From the NCBI GenBank assembly GCA_035703895.1, contig DASSXJ010000058.1, positions 1 through 48,584 of the forward strand: a stretch of DNA of 48,584 nucleotides. The letters run 5' to 3'. Within the stretch, counting starts at the first letter, position 1; every line of letters starts with the position of its first letter. Under the pieces are notes generated by a model. The model ran no database searches, had not been told where the DNA came from, and was given only the letters and a program-made list of their open reading frames with translations. Origin of the DNA: a bacterium (GTDB taxonomy: Bacteria > Sysuimicrobiota > Sysuimicrobiia > Sysuimicrobiales > Segetimicrobiaceae). Positions 27,244-36,429 of this stretch are shown here, piece by piece. A program made the position numbers and the translations under genes.

Positions 27244-28017
27244 ATGGGGACGCTCGAGTGCCAGATCCGGACCGAGGGATTGCGCAAGCGGTTCGGGCCG
27301 CTCGAGGTGCTCAAGGGCGTCGACATCAGCGTGACCCGCGGCGATGTCGTCGTGATCATGGGGCCGTCCGGGTCGGGGAAGACCACGCTGCTTCGGTGCA
27401 TGAACCTGCTCGAGGAGCCCGACGCCGGCCGCGTCACCGTCTGCGGCCTGGAGGTCCCGGGACGATCGGTGTTGCGGGGACGCGAACGCGCGCGCCGGAT
27501 CCGGGAGATCCGCATCCGGGTCGGCATGGTGTTCCAGCAGTTCAACCTCTTTCCCCATATGACGGTGTTGCAAAATATTGTCGAGGCGCCGCTCTCGGTG
27601 CAGGGCGTGCCGCACCGCGAGGCCCGCGTCCTCGGGGAGGCCCTACTGGACCGTGTGGGGCTCGCGGACAAGCGGGACGAATACCCGTCGCGACTCTCCG
27701 GAGGCCAGAAGCAACGCGTTGCCATCGCGCGGGCGCTGGCGATGAAGCCGGAGGTCGTGCTGTTCGACGAGCCGACGTCCGCTCTCGATCCGGAGCTGCA
27801 CGAGGAGGTCCTGCAGACTATGCGCGAGCTGGCCCGCGACGGCATGACCATGGCGGTCGTGACGCATGAGGTGGGCTTCGCGCGAGAGGCGGCCGACCGC
27901 GTCTTCTTCATGGACGATGGGGTCATTGTTGAGGAGGGGGACGCGGCGCAGTTCTTCGCCCACCCGCAGCACCCCCGCGCCCGGGCGTTCTTGCGCAGCG
28001 TCGTCCACAACGTGTAA
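27244..28017 (+). CDS. Amino-acid ABC transporter ATPase (GlnQ/HisP type)
   Basis: A 257-residue ATPase. Walker [10 protein letters not shown] is near 40-48, Q-loop [19 protein letters not shown] is near 97-115, the signature is [15 protein letters not shown], Walker B is [15 protein letters not shown], and the H-loop is VVTHEV. All motifs are intact, and the protein fits the polar amino-acid subgroup. Last gene of the aminotransferase/importer operon. Confidence 0.92.
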   Translation: MGTLECQIRTEGLRKRFGPLEVLKGVDISVTRGDVVVIMGPSGSGKTTLLRCMNLLEEPDAGRVTVCGLEVPGRSVLRGRERARRIREIRIRVGMVFQQFNLFPHMTVLQNIVEAPLSVQGVPHREARVLGEALLDRVGLADKRDEYPSRLSGGQKQRVAIARALAMKPEVVLFDEPTSALDPELHEEVLQTMRELARDGMTMAVVTHEVGFAREAADRVFFMDDGVIVEEGDAAQFFAHPQHPRARAFLRSVVHNV

Positions 28018-28074
28018 GTTGAGGCGCTGAACTTTTTCCCGCTGCGACATCGCGGCGACCACCCTTCTCCGCTT

Positions 28075-28255
28075 CAAATCCTTGTTAGGTGCCGCTCAGC
28101 GGTCTTCAGCAGCACCGCGTTGGTCGCGACGATGATCGAGGAGGCCGACATCAGGAGCGCCGACCACTCCGGGCGCAGCATGATGCCGAAGCGTGGGTAC
28201 AGGATCCCCGCGGCGACTGGGATGGCGAGGACGTTGTAGCACGATGCCATCCGCC
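28075..28255 (-). pseudogene. P1B-type copper ATPase, C-terminal fragment
   Basis: Read on the minus strand this encodes the last two helices and tail of a copper-type ATPase: [17 protein letters not shown], then [19 protein letters not shown], and a stop (TGA at 28075-28077). Everything upstream is missing, because the sequence changes abruptly at about 28255 into a DUF1254 remnant. It derives from a different ATPase than the copA of this window. Confidence 0.75.
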
Positions 28256-28944
28256 CTACCCCGCCGACGCCCCAATGGTTGGGAAGCTCAAGAAGCTTGG
28301 CATTGAGCCAGACCAGGACTTCGACATCTATAAGATCGATCCGGCTGTTGCGAAGGGACTGAACCGCGTGCCGCAGAAGGTCTGGGACATTTTCCAGTCA
28401 GCCCCACAGCAGACGAACGCGCAGCAGACGAACGGGTGGCTTCTGTTTCTCAGGCTGGGGAGGTACGGTACCGACTACAATACCCGTGCCCTCATCGCCT
28501 GGCTCGGGCTCGGCGCGGCGACATTGGACGACGTGATTTATCCCACCGCGTTTGTGGATGGTGGCGGAAGGCTGCTGGATGGTGCCCCGCACCTACGTGA
28601 TGCATTTTGAGAAGGGCGCGATATTCCCCTCGCACAGCGGGGTCTGGTCCATTTCGCCGTATCGAGAGAACTTTTAGGTGCGCAACTCCATCGATCGCTA
28701 CGCGATCGCCCTTGGGATGCCTCTGAGGTACAATGCGGACGGCTCGCTGGAGGTGTATATTTAGGCCAAATCCCCTAGCGCGGGTAAAGAAGCAAACTGG
28801 CTGCCGTCTCCCCCGAGCGGCCCCTTCAATCTGAGCATCCGTGTCTACCAGCCGGAACAAGTGATGCTCGACGGGCGTACGAAGGACGGGCTTGTGGTTG
28901 AGTTTGGAACGTACAAGATTCCCCCGATCCGGCAAGTGCCATAA
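28256..28944 (+). pseudogene. DUF1254/DUF1214-family gene remnant
   Basis: The segment from [22 protein letters not shown] through NGWLLFLRLGRYGTDYNTRALIAW matches the C-terminal half of DUF1254/DUF1214 proteins. After a frame change it continues as MHFEKGAIFPSHSGVWS, NSIDRYAIALGMPLRYNADGSLEVYI, and NWLPSPPSGPFNLSIRVYQPE. At least two stops (near 28676 and 28762) and one frameshift interrupt it, and the N-terminal half is gone. Confidence 0.72.
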
Positions 28945-28968
28945 GCGGCGCGCACAGTTCGAATCGCG

Positions 28969-29358
28969 GTGAAACCATTGCTGGCGCTGGCCGCGGGGAC
29001 TGAGGTGGTCACCGGCCTGGCCTTGATCGTCGCCCCCTCCGTCGTCGCGCGACTGCTCTTCGGCGGGGACCTTTCCGGTCCGGGCCAGGCGCTGGGGACG
29101 CTCGCAGGCTTCGGACTGCTCGCGCTGGCATTGGCCTGCTGGCCGGCGCGTGATGCTGCCGGCTCCGCGGCCCCCGCGCTTCGGGGCATGCTGCTGTTCA
29201 GCTTGCTCGCGGCGCTCTATCTCGCCTATCGGGGTGTCGTTGGCGGAGCGGTCGGGCTCCTGTTGTGGCCGGCGGCCGCGTTCCATGCGGTGCTGGCGCT
29301 GCTCCTCGCTCGCGTTTGGCTGAGAACACAAGGCGCGTTGAGGCCAGACGAGGCTTGA
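28969..29358 (+). CDS. Small integral membrane protein of unknown function
   Basis: A 129-residue protein with about four hydrophobic segments: LLALAAGTEVVTGLALIVAP, GTLAGFGLLALALACWP, MLLFSLLAALYLAYRG, and LLLWPAAAFHAVLALLLARVW. The ending is charged. GTG start with no strong ribosome site. It resembles the many small four-helix proteins of unknown role in high-GC soil bacteria. It lies among gene remnants but its own frame is intact. Confidence 0.55.
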   Translation: MKPLLALAAGTEVVTGLALIVAPSVVARLLFGGDLSGPGQALGTLAGFGLLALALACWPARDAAGSAAPALRGMLLFSLLAALYLAYRGVVGGAVGLLLWPAAAFHAVLALLLARVWLRTQGALRPDEA

Positions 29359-29447
29359 GAAGCCAAAATGTCATAGCTTACTCTGTAGGCGAGAGGCAGC
29401 TCAAGCCGGGCGTGGGCCAGGAGGTCAACTGCCTGCCCACACCCGCA

Positions 29448-30035
29448 ATGGGCCGTTCAAAATGGACGATATTCGCGGCGCATCGCGATGATGAAGCGCA
29501 GCCAAAGATCGGTTCTCACCCCGTTGCGCCACTACCGGCTACCTCGATCGTCAAGGAGGAGGTGCTCCGGCTCCTCGAGGCTGGCAAGCGGCATGGTCCC
29601 CGCGCTCACGCCATGGTGCTCTTGGCGATCCGGCACGGCCTGCGGGTGTCGGAGGTCACGGGCCTGCGGGTCAAGCACGTCAACGTGAAGGAGGGCTGGA
29701 TCCGCGTCGAGCGGCTGAAGGGCAGTCTCACCACGGTGCAGACGCTCGAGCGCCACCCCGGCCAGCCGCTGCTAGACGAGGTGCGCGTGCTCAGCCGGTG
29801 GCTGCGGGAACGGCGGGACGACGGCAGCGGCGTCCTGTTCGTCTCCTCGCACGGCGGCCAGATGAACCGCTCGACCTTCGCCCGACTCTGGCGGCGCCTG
29901 GCCGCGGCGGCCGGCCTGCCGCCGGTCGAGTGGCATCCGCACGTCGCCAAACACCCGACCGGAACGCTGCTCGCCCGCTCGGGCGCGAGCGCGTTCCTAA
30001 TCCGGCAGTACCTCGGCCACCACAGGCTCCTTTAG
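29448..30035 (+). pseudogene. Truncated tyrosine recombinase (integrase)
   Basis: About 195 residues of a phage-integrase-type catalytic domain. The first arginine is in RHGLRVSEVTGLR, the beta-strand lysine region is in VERLKGS, and HVAKHPTG takes the place of the usual HxxRH box, a HxxK variant seen in some integrases. The chain stops right after IRQYLGHHRLL, before the nucleophilic tyrosine. Without it the protein cannot recombine DNA. No N-terminal arm-binding domain is seen. Probably the remnant of the element that brought some of the neighbouring genes. Confidence 0.72.
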
Positions 30036-30239
30036 GGTAATCCGTTGGGGCCTGAGACTGACCGGGGGCCGTTGCCCTGATCCAACGCCGTCCTCTGTTG
30101 CGAAACCAAATCCTTGTGAGATGGCCAAGACATCCCCGCTCCATGCCGGGACGCCCCGCACGCGCCACGACGTTGTGCGGAGACGCGCCCGGCGTCCCCA
30201 AGGGGCAATTGCCGGGGCCCCCCCTTTCTCGACGCTCTT

Positions 30240-30340
30240 GGTGTTGCGCCACCAGTTTCCTGATCGTCCGCTTCACGCGCCTTTCACCCCCACCGTTCCA
30301 TCCGTGTTCTGCTGGCGTCCAGTTTCTCGTGGAGTGCGAC
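30240..30340 (-). pseudogene. Fragment of the zinc-ribbon protein family seen at 39426-39998
   Basis: On the minus strand this reads LHEKLDASRTRMERWG, the same C-terminal segment as in the protein at 39426-39998. The DNA 30282-30338 matches 39482-39537 almost exactly in the same orientation. Upstream coding sequence is absent. Confidence 0.55.
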
Positions 30341-30600
30341 CAAGTGAACCTCGCCCCCAAGCCGGCGACGGTGGAAGGGCTCATGGCGCTCCCGGTTCCG
30401 GACGAGTTCGGCCGCGACGCCGAGCGGCTCGAGCCGGAGTTCCAGGTGTACACCGTCGCGGCGACGCTCGTGGAGTTCAAGGAGGAGGCCAACAACGACA
30501 TCCATCTGGTGATGCCTGTTTCCGCCGCGTCGCAGGCACAGAAAGCCGCCGACTTTATCCAAGGCAAAACCGCCGCGCTTCAGTGTTGTTTCTGGGTCAG
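30340..30600 (+). pseudogene. Fragment of an uncharacterised protein gene
   Basis: The frame VNLAPKPATVEGLMALPVPDE, then FQVYTVAATLVEFKEEANNDIHLVM, looks like the opening of a small-protein family from soil bacteria (KEEADxDIHLVL motif). The family-like part stops after about 60 residues, where the sequence drifts before the oxidase 3' end. It begins at the junction with the preceding fragment and has no start of its own. Confidence 0.45.
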
Positions 30601-33600
30601 TGGAGGCGAATCCATCGGGCTACCGACGGAACGCGGCCGCCATCGACGAGGAAGAGTAGGTACCAGCCCGGAGGGGCGTACGTGCCGTCAGGCGGGGCCT
30701 TCGCGTCGATCGACGTCGCGCTAACCGCGGAGATAGCGCAGCCGACGAAGCGCTGTGACTGGTTGAAGCCGTGAGTGACGGCGCCTGGCCGCAGCAATAC
30801 AACCTCGGCGATAGACGCTGCGTTCGGAGTGTCGACATTGAACGTAGCGCCATACCCTATGGTGGCCGGGGCCCCGACGATCGATGGCCGCGGTTTGAAG
30901 AAGTAGCCGGGGAAGTAGCGCTCAAGGGGTCTCTCGACCGTCGCCCCCTCCGGTTCGCCACCCCCCATGAGCACGCTGCCGTCGGGTAGCAGGATCGCGG
31001 AGGAGTGGTAGCCGCGCGCGTACTTCATGGTGGGGCCGAGCGTCCATCCAGCGGCCAGGTTCTCCGGATCGAGAATCTCCGATGGGCCCACGGTCCCGAA
31101 GCTCGTGCCGGGGACGCCGCCCGCGACGAACACTCGCCCGTCGGGCAGGATCACCGAGTTGACCTGCTCGGGCCGCGGCACGTTGAGGTCCTTCGGCACC
31201 ACCGTCCAGGCGGGCGTCGCGACCGAGAGGTCGATCACCTCGGCGGTACCTTGTGCGTCGGGTGTGTTGCCGCCCACCATCAGGACGCGCGGGGCGTACG
31301 CCGGCGGGCGCAGCGGCAGCAGCACCGACGTCCCGCTCTGGGCGAAGATACTGCGGTTGCCCTTCTGGCTGTTCCAGCGCTTGGCCGGATCGTCGATAGG
31401 CGCGGCCCAATTGTAGCGGCGCGAGACGCTCGGTCCAGCTCCGGGCGGGGTGCCCGGCACCACGTGGTCGGCATTGCCGGCGGAGAAGAGGTCGCCGCCT
31501 GGCAACAGATAGGTCCAGGGGTAGTAGAGGTAATCGAAGGACGCTGGGATGTCGATTGGCGGCTTCTGCCATTTTTGCGTCACCGGGTCGTACACCTCGA
31601 TGCGGTATCCATGCCCCGGGCTGAGCGGCGTGCCAAAGAGTGTGAGGATCTTCCCGTCGCCAAGCGTGAGGCTGGTCGAGTAGAAACGGCCATCTTCCGT
31701 CGGGTCGGTGATCTTCCATTCGTTCGTCGCGCCGTGGAAGAGGAACGACTGGCGGTGCGCGACCGTGCCGCTGGGGTCGGACTCGCCACCGTGCGCGAGC
31801 AAGGTGCCTTCGTCAGTGTCGAGATAGGCGTGTCCGGCGGAGTGGAGGTTCGAGAACAGCGTGTCGCGCGGCGTTTGGGAGTCGGCGGGCTGCTTGGCCG
31901 GATCGCTGTAAACGCCGGTGGCGCTGTCCCAGAGCTGCGTCTCCTGGTACCAATAGCCCCAGAAAAGCACCTTGTCGGTCTTCGGCACCAGCGTGGAGTG
32001 CATCAGCGTGGAGTGCAGCTTGGGCGGTGTCCCATCAGGAACCTCCGTCCACTTACCGTTGTCCAGGGTGTGACAACGCTCCAGGTCGATCGGCGCACAG
32101 TCGTTGCCGCCTGGATCGACTGGAAGCCCGGTCGCGTTGCGCAGGATGTCGGCCTGGGCGTCGGTGAGCCACACCGTCTGGCGGGAGCGCACTAGGCCGG
32201 CTAGTCCTTGCATCATGTGCATCTCAACATGGCAGTGGACGAGGAAGTCGGCGCGCAGATGATAGGCCTTGGCGTGCTTCGGCCGGGACTCAGGTGGCTG
32301 CGTCTTCTCGATCTCGGGCGGCAACAGAAGAACGGGCGGCGCGGTGGTCTCTGCGACGAACGACTCGGCGGGGCTCAGGCTGCGCACGTCGATCGTCTCT
32401 CCGCCGAACTGCCAGCGCTGCGCGTGCGGATGGAAGTTGTGCCAGATGGTGCCAAGGTCGAGGTCGAACACGTACCAGCGGATCTTCTGGCCTGTCACCG
32501 CCTCGATGGTGGGTGTATTGCCGACGAAGGAACGACCATTCAGGCAGAAGCTCGGGATGCCGGCGCCATCTTCAGTGACGCTGTGGGTTTCCATGCTGGC
32601 GTGGACCCATTGGACGGTGCCGCCTGGGCGCACCGTCGCGGTGTTGGTGTTGGTGGCGGGGTTGACGAACTTCATGGGGGGTCCGACGAGGTTAAAGCTG
32701 GCCGTGTCGGCGCCGCCGACGGCGACAGTAACCGTGCCTGTCATCACTGCGTGGAAGTTGCAGTGGAAGTTAAATGTGGCGGGCGCGCCGAACGTCACAA
32801 CGAAGGGCGGGTCGCCTGGGTTGAACGGGTTCTTGTTGAATGCCGGCTGCCCGCTAAGGCCGGCCATGAGGTGGAAGAACAGCGGCACATGTAGCATCGG
32901 GTGGTGCTCCATGGGGGCGTGGCGCACATGTGGGAACTCCGCCCATTCCTTGAGGTGCTCGGCGAGCGCGGTGATCTGCTGTGCAGGCGGCAGCTTCCCC
33001 CGCTTTTCGTGGAGCTCGAGGAATTCTTCGAGCTCCGGAAACAGCGCCATTTCAGGCGGCTTATGGTGCTTGCGCGGGAGAACGACGATCCCTCCGAACA
33101 GCCCGCGGTTTATGAAGTCGCCGATAGTCTTGTAGTGGTCATGGAAAGGCCATGCGCCGACCATGTCGTCGGTTATGTCATACGTGTAGGTCCAGGTCTG
33201 GCCGGGACAGATTTCGTCGGAGCGGCGCCCGTCGCTGCTTTGAACCCCGAGCGGCCACGCGCCGTCGCCATCGATTCCGTACCGGAGGCCATGGAGATGG
33301 AAGCTGTGCGGCTCGGCGGCGCCGTTTAGCACGTGAATGTGTAAGCGTTCCCCCGGGTGCGCGTAGATCACCGTTCCCGGCACGCGCGCGTAATAAACTG
33401 GTTCGTTGATGTCGGCGAGCACGAGCTTGTCGGGTTTCGGGATCGTGTAGGCTGAATCGAGATACTCGCGGTAGACGAGGGCGGTTAAGCCGCGCGCCAG
33501 TATCTCCGACGGCGGGATGTTGCCGTCCTCATGGCCCATCCCGCGCATGCAGTCGCGCCGATAGACTTGCATTGGTTTGGGCTGAGGGTTGACCGGGTTG

Positions 33601-33638
33601 TAATTGGCGATCGACTCGATCTTCAAATAGACGTCCAT
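30597..33638 (-). CDS. Multicopper oxidase fused to a galactose-oxidase-like kelch/DUF1929 domain
   Basis: A 1013-residue chimera. Residues about 1-490 are a laccase-type multicopper oxidase with all four copper motifs: HSFHLH (111-116), HDH (166-168), HNFHPH (400-405) and HCHVEMH (468-474) with C469 as type 1 ligand and probable axial L479. Residues about 520-1013 form a kelch propeller plus DUF1929-type domain like that at 16086. Y653, Y877-H878 and H956 match the radical-copper site, but the thioether cysteine is replaced by S600. The second half may therefore be a poor or inactive oxidase. ATG 33638 has a GGGGGGATCGCC site. No signal peptide is visible. It is downstream of a small secreted protein gene. 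Confidence 0.85.
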   Translation of the reverse strand: MDVYLKIESIANYNPVNPQPKPMQVYRRDCMRGMGHEDGNIPPSEILARGLTALVYREYLDSAYTIPKPDKLVLADINEPVYYARVPGTVIYAHPGERLHIHVLNGAAEPHSFHLHGLRYGIDGDGAWPLGVQSSDGRRSDEICPGQTWTYTYDITDDMVGAWPFHDHYKTIGDFINRGLFGGIVVLPRKHHKPPEMALFPELEEFLELHEKRGKLPPAQQITALAEHLKEWAEFPHVRHAPMEHHPMLHVPLFFHLMAGLSGQPAFNKNPFNPGDPPFVVTFGAPATFNFHCNFHAVMTGTVTVAVGGADTASFNLVGPPMKFVNPATNTNTATVRPGGTVQWVHASMETHSVTEDGAGIPSFCLNGRSFVGNTPTIEAVTGQKIRWYVFDLDLGTIWHNFHPHAQRWQFGGETIDVRSLSPAESFVAETTAPPVLLLPPEIEKTQPPESRPKHAKAYHLRADFLVHCHVEMHMMQGLAGLVRSRQTVWLTDAQADILRNATGLPVDPGGNDCAPIDLERCHTLDNGKWTEVPDGTPPKLHSTLMHSTLVPKTDKVLFWGYWYQETQLWDSATGVYSDPAKQPADSQTPRDTLFSNLHSAGHAYLDTDEGTLLAHGGESDPSGTVAHRQSFLFHGATNEWKITDPTEDGRFYSTSLTLGDGKILTLFGTPLSPGHGYRIEVYDPVTQKWQKPPIDIPASFDYLYYPWTYLLPGGDLFSAGNADHVVPGTPPGAGPSVSRRYNWAAPIDDPAKRWNSQKGNRSIFAQSGTSVLLPLRPPAYAPRVLMVGGNTPDAQGTAEVIDLSVATPAWTVVPKDLNVPRPEQVNSVILPDGRVFVAGGVPGTSFGTVGPSEILDPENLAAGWTLGPTMKYARGYHSSAILLPDGSVLMGGGEPEGATVERPLERYFPGYFFKPRPSIVGAPATIGYGATFNVDTPNAASIAEVVLLRPGAVTHGFNQSQRFVGCAISAVSATSIDAKAPPDGTYAPPGWYLLFLVDGGRVPSVARWIRLH

Positions 33639-33671
33639 GGCGATCCCCCCCGAGCTAGGCAATGCTCGGCT

Positions 33672-33989
33672 CTATGGCAATGTGATAACGACAGACCGTC
33701 CAGAAGCTATGGCCCCTCCTCGCCAAACTTCTCTTCCGTTAAGCGAGAAGCTTACTAAGTACCTGCCGCTTTGAATTCCGAAGAACGCAAACCTACCAAG
33801 ACTGTCTGTAATGCTGGGTCCTATCCACTGCGTTGAATCGCTATAGATGTAGACCTCGTAGCCGACTGCGGAGGAGCCATCTCTGTGATGGGCGACGCCG
33901 AAAAGATCCACTGTTGCAGCACTCGCGGAGTGCACAAGTAATATACTGAGGACTGCGCTGAAGATCACCAACCCGATGAGCCGTGTCAT
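33672..33989 (-). CDS. Small secreted protein with carboxypeptidase-regulatory-like (Ig) fold
   Basis: A 105-residue protein. Residues 1-24 are a clear signal peptide (MTRLIGLVIFSAVLSILLVHSASA). The rest, VDLFGVAHHRDGSSAVGYEVYIYS..., TDSLGRFAFFGIQSGRYLVSFSLNG, has the GxFxFxxxxxGxYxV pattern of carboxypeptidase-D-regulatory-like beta sandwiches. Its ATG overlaps the stop of the upstream membrane protein (four bases), and the multicopper oxidase starts 33 bases after it. Base composition looks more AT-rich than the oxidase. Confidence 0.72.
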   Translation of the reverse strand: MTRLIGLVIFSAVLSILLVHSASAATVDLFGVAHHRDGSSAVGYEVYIYSDSTQWIGPSITDSLGRFAFFGIQSGRYLVSFSLNGREVWRGGAIASGRSVVITLP

Positions 33990-34705
33990 TGTTCCATCCC
34001 AGCTTGGATCCCAGGGGGCGTGCCCGCATTTGGAAAAAGGGGCGGGGATTGCGATCCATTCGACGATACTATTTCGGGGCTAGTGTCCGTAGGGCTCCTC
34101 CTAAGTGGGAGCGAGATAGTTGTGATCTCGGCTGAGCCATGATCAAGTGCGATTGGGCCAAGGGGAGGTCGCTTCGGTATCGTGGGAAAGGAAACTGTCA
34201 CCTGGGCGGGTATGCTCACCTTATTGATCGTCACTTCAATCGTGACCGGTTCAAACATTCCTCCAGCAATATTAAATCGACTAGGGCGATTAACATAGGG
34301 TAAGGGGATACGGAAAGAACCCGTGTCTGGATCCACCCCATTCGGCAACTCAACATTCAGGTTCTGAAATGGCTTTTCCGCGTTAGCGGGCTTTTCGATG
34401 AAGCCTGCGAGCTCAACCACGGTCGTGTTCGACTCTTCGCTTATGAACCCCCAAACTAGAAGGAGTGGAATTGCCAACGCTACAATGGCCGCGGTCACGT
34501 AAAATCCTACTGCGGGCACTGTCGACGTCAACTTTATCTTGTCCAGAATCTCCAATCGGATTGCTTGAGCGTCAGCGAATTTTTCCGCTTTAAGAGCATC
34601 GCTGATTGTGTCTCCCTTTCGGGTCAGAAGCCACGTCGCAAGCACGGCGAAAACCACTCCGGTAGCGAGGCATGGAATGAGAAACTGTGTGAGCAGGGAC
34701 GCCAT
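33986..34705 (-). CDS. Membrane protein of unknown function
   Basis: A 239-residue protein with two helices: residues about 5-26 (FLIPCLATGVVFAVLATWLL) and about 63-84 (GFYVTAAIVALAIPLLLVWGF). A predicted extracytoplasmic beta-rich region follows (SFRIPLPYVNRPSRFNIAGGMFEPVTIEV). The C-terminus is Ser/Pro-rich. I do not recognise a family. ATG 34705 has a GGGAGG site; a longer frame to 34753 lacks one. It heads the operon with the small secreted protein and the multicopper oxidase. A structured leader lies just upstream. Confidence 0.65.
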   Translation of the reverse strand: MASLLTQFLIPCLATGVVFAVLATWLLTRKGDTISDALKAEKFADAQAIRLEILDKIKLTSTVPAVGFYVTAAIVALAIPLLLVWGFISEESNTTVVELAGFIEKPANAEKPFQNLNVELPNGVDPDTGSFRIPLPYVNRPSRFNIAGGMFEPVTIEVTINKVSIPAQVTVSFPTIPKRPPLGPIALDHGSAEITTISLPLRRSPTDTSPEIVSSNGSQSPPLFPNAGTPPGIQAGMEQ

Positions 34706-34720
34706 AGACTGCCTCCCATT

Positions 34721-34772
34721 GAATCTTTGGCACGCGCACCGAACCCGCTGCAATGCTTGCCTGCCAAGATTC
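34721..34772 (-). promoter_or_regulatory. Leader hairpin before the oxidase operon
   Basis: GAATCTTGGCA (34762-34772 on the minus strand) can pair with TGCCAAAGATTC (34721-34732), 11 pairs with one bulge. It ends just before the GGGAGG ribosome site of the membrane protein gene. It does not match a riboswitch class I know. Confidence 0.35.
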
Positions 34773-35100
34773 TATTCAGCGATTCCCAGTTGAGGGAACA
34801 CTGAACCTACTACAGCATAATCGCCAGAGCGGTCCAGAGCAGTGAACTGCTTCACATCTGTCAGCCATTCACCCACAACTCAACTGGGAGCGGCCCGTCA
34901 CCCAGTAGCACGCCGCGCCGTGCCACGTGGGTGGGACTTGGAGCCAGTGACAGAAATGCAACCCACAACTCTGGAACAGCGGAGACGATGTTGACCCGGA
35001 TTTCCGATTTGACCGCGCACTGAGAATCCCGGGGCTGCGTCGAATGTCTTTGTTGAAGCGGGTTTGCGCACGACGATGACGGGGCGGAGGCCGACACCCA
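34773..35100. other. Intergenic stretch to the left of the IS1380-type element
   Basis: No coding frame with support. The right part, from about 34997, probably belongs to the transposable element: CGGATTTCCG at 34997-35006 has an imperfect inverted counterpart at 36628-36638. Confidence 0.4.
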
Positions 35101-36429
35101 ATGGGTGAACCAGCAAACCAGCCTTTTCAGCTCTCTTTCAACGCTGCATTGAAGGTCGAGTTCCAGGGATCACGGGTCACTTCCGATGGCGGCCTGATCC
35201 TCGTACGCGAGCTGGACGAGCGGTTGGGTTTCAGCGACCTGATCGCGCAGCACATCACCGATCCGCGGGGCAAGAACACGCAATTCCCACTTACCGACCT
35301 GGTCCGGCAATCAGTCTACCGGCGGCTGGCGGGCTATGAAGACGTGAACGACGCGGAGCGACTTTCCCACGATCCCACGTTCCACCTGATCGGGTCGGAG
35401 CAGATCTGGGAGCGCGGAGCTGCTTTGACGTCTCGAGTGCACTCGTTCGAGACGGAGCTGTTGACCCAAGGCGACAACCTCACAGGATTGGCGGCGATCA
35501 ACCGGGAGCTGATCGCAAGAGTGGAGGCCCTAGCCTCCCCGCAGCGCGTGGTGCTCGATCTGGACAGCACCGAGATCCCGTCTACGGCGAGCAGGAGCAG
35601 AGCGCCTATAACGGCCACTTCGAGTCGACCTGCTATCATCCGCTGCTGCTGTTCAATCGGGAGGGCGACTGCCTGGCGGCCAAGCTGCGACCAGGCAACG
35701 TCCACAGCGCCGCGGATTGGGATCAGGTGCTTCTGCCGGAGATCGAGCGGCAGCAGAAGCAGGGCAAGGACGTGGTCGTTCGCCCCGATGCCGCCTTCGC
35801 CAAACCGGAGATCTATGAGGCCCTGGAGGGACGGGATGTGAAGTACGCTATCCGCATCGCATCCAACGACATTCTGGAGCGGGAGGTCGCGGAGTTGCTG
35901 ACGCGGCCTGTGGGCAGACCCAGTCACACCCCGGTGGTCCGCTACAAGAGCTTCCGCTACCAAGCCGCCAGTTGGGAGACGGCACGGCGGGTGATCGCGA
36001 AAATCGAGTTTCACTGCGGGGAGCTGTTTCCCCGGGTGGGTTTCATCGTGACGACTCTGGAGATGGACAGTCGGGCAGTCGTGCGGTTCTACAATAAGGC
36101 GGGGGACGGCGGAGCAATGGATCAGGGAAGGTAAGCAGGCGGTGAGGATGACGCGGCTGAGCTGCCACAGGTTCCGGGCGAACGAGGTGCGGCTCGCCCT
36201 GAGCGTCATCGCCTACAATCTCGGGAACCTGTGGCGGCGACTCGCCGTGCCGAAGCGGGTTGACACCTGGTCGCTGACGAGTCTACAGCAACGGTTGATG
36301 AAAACGGGTGGCCGTCTCGTGAAACACGCGCGATACTATTGGCTGTTGCTTGCGGAAGGGCACCTGACACGGCGGCTGTTCGGAGCGGTCGTGCAGCGGC
36401 TGGCGATGCTGCCGGGGCCCGCCGGGTAG
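35101..36429 (+). pseudogene. IS1380-family transposase, frameshifted
   Basis: The three consecutive frames together give a near-full IS1380 DDE transposase. Part 1 has FQLSFNAALKVEFQGSRVTSDGG and VVLDLDSTEIP. After a one-base loss near 35579 part 2 runs YNGHFESTCYHPLLLFN and VVVRPDAAFAKPEIYEAL to RFYNK. After a second frame change near 36105 part 3 runs TAEQWI, FRANEVRLALSVIAYNLGNLWRRL to the stop. The acidic residues are in DLDSTE and RPDAAF. Weak inverted ends at 34997 and 36638 would give an element of about 1.64 kb. Two frameshifts make it inactive unless they are assembly errors. Confidence 0.82.

Noticed and set aside
34990-35090. Possible second GEMM riboswitch (GCAAACC ... GACGCAG on the minus strand)
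   Set aside because: The GACGCAAAGC core is broken, stems do not form, and the sequence lies within the left end of the IS1380-type element.
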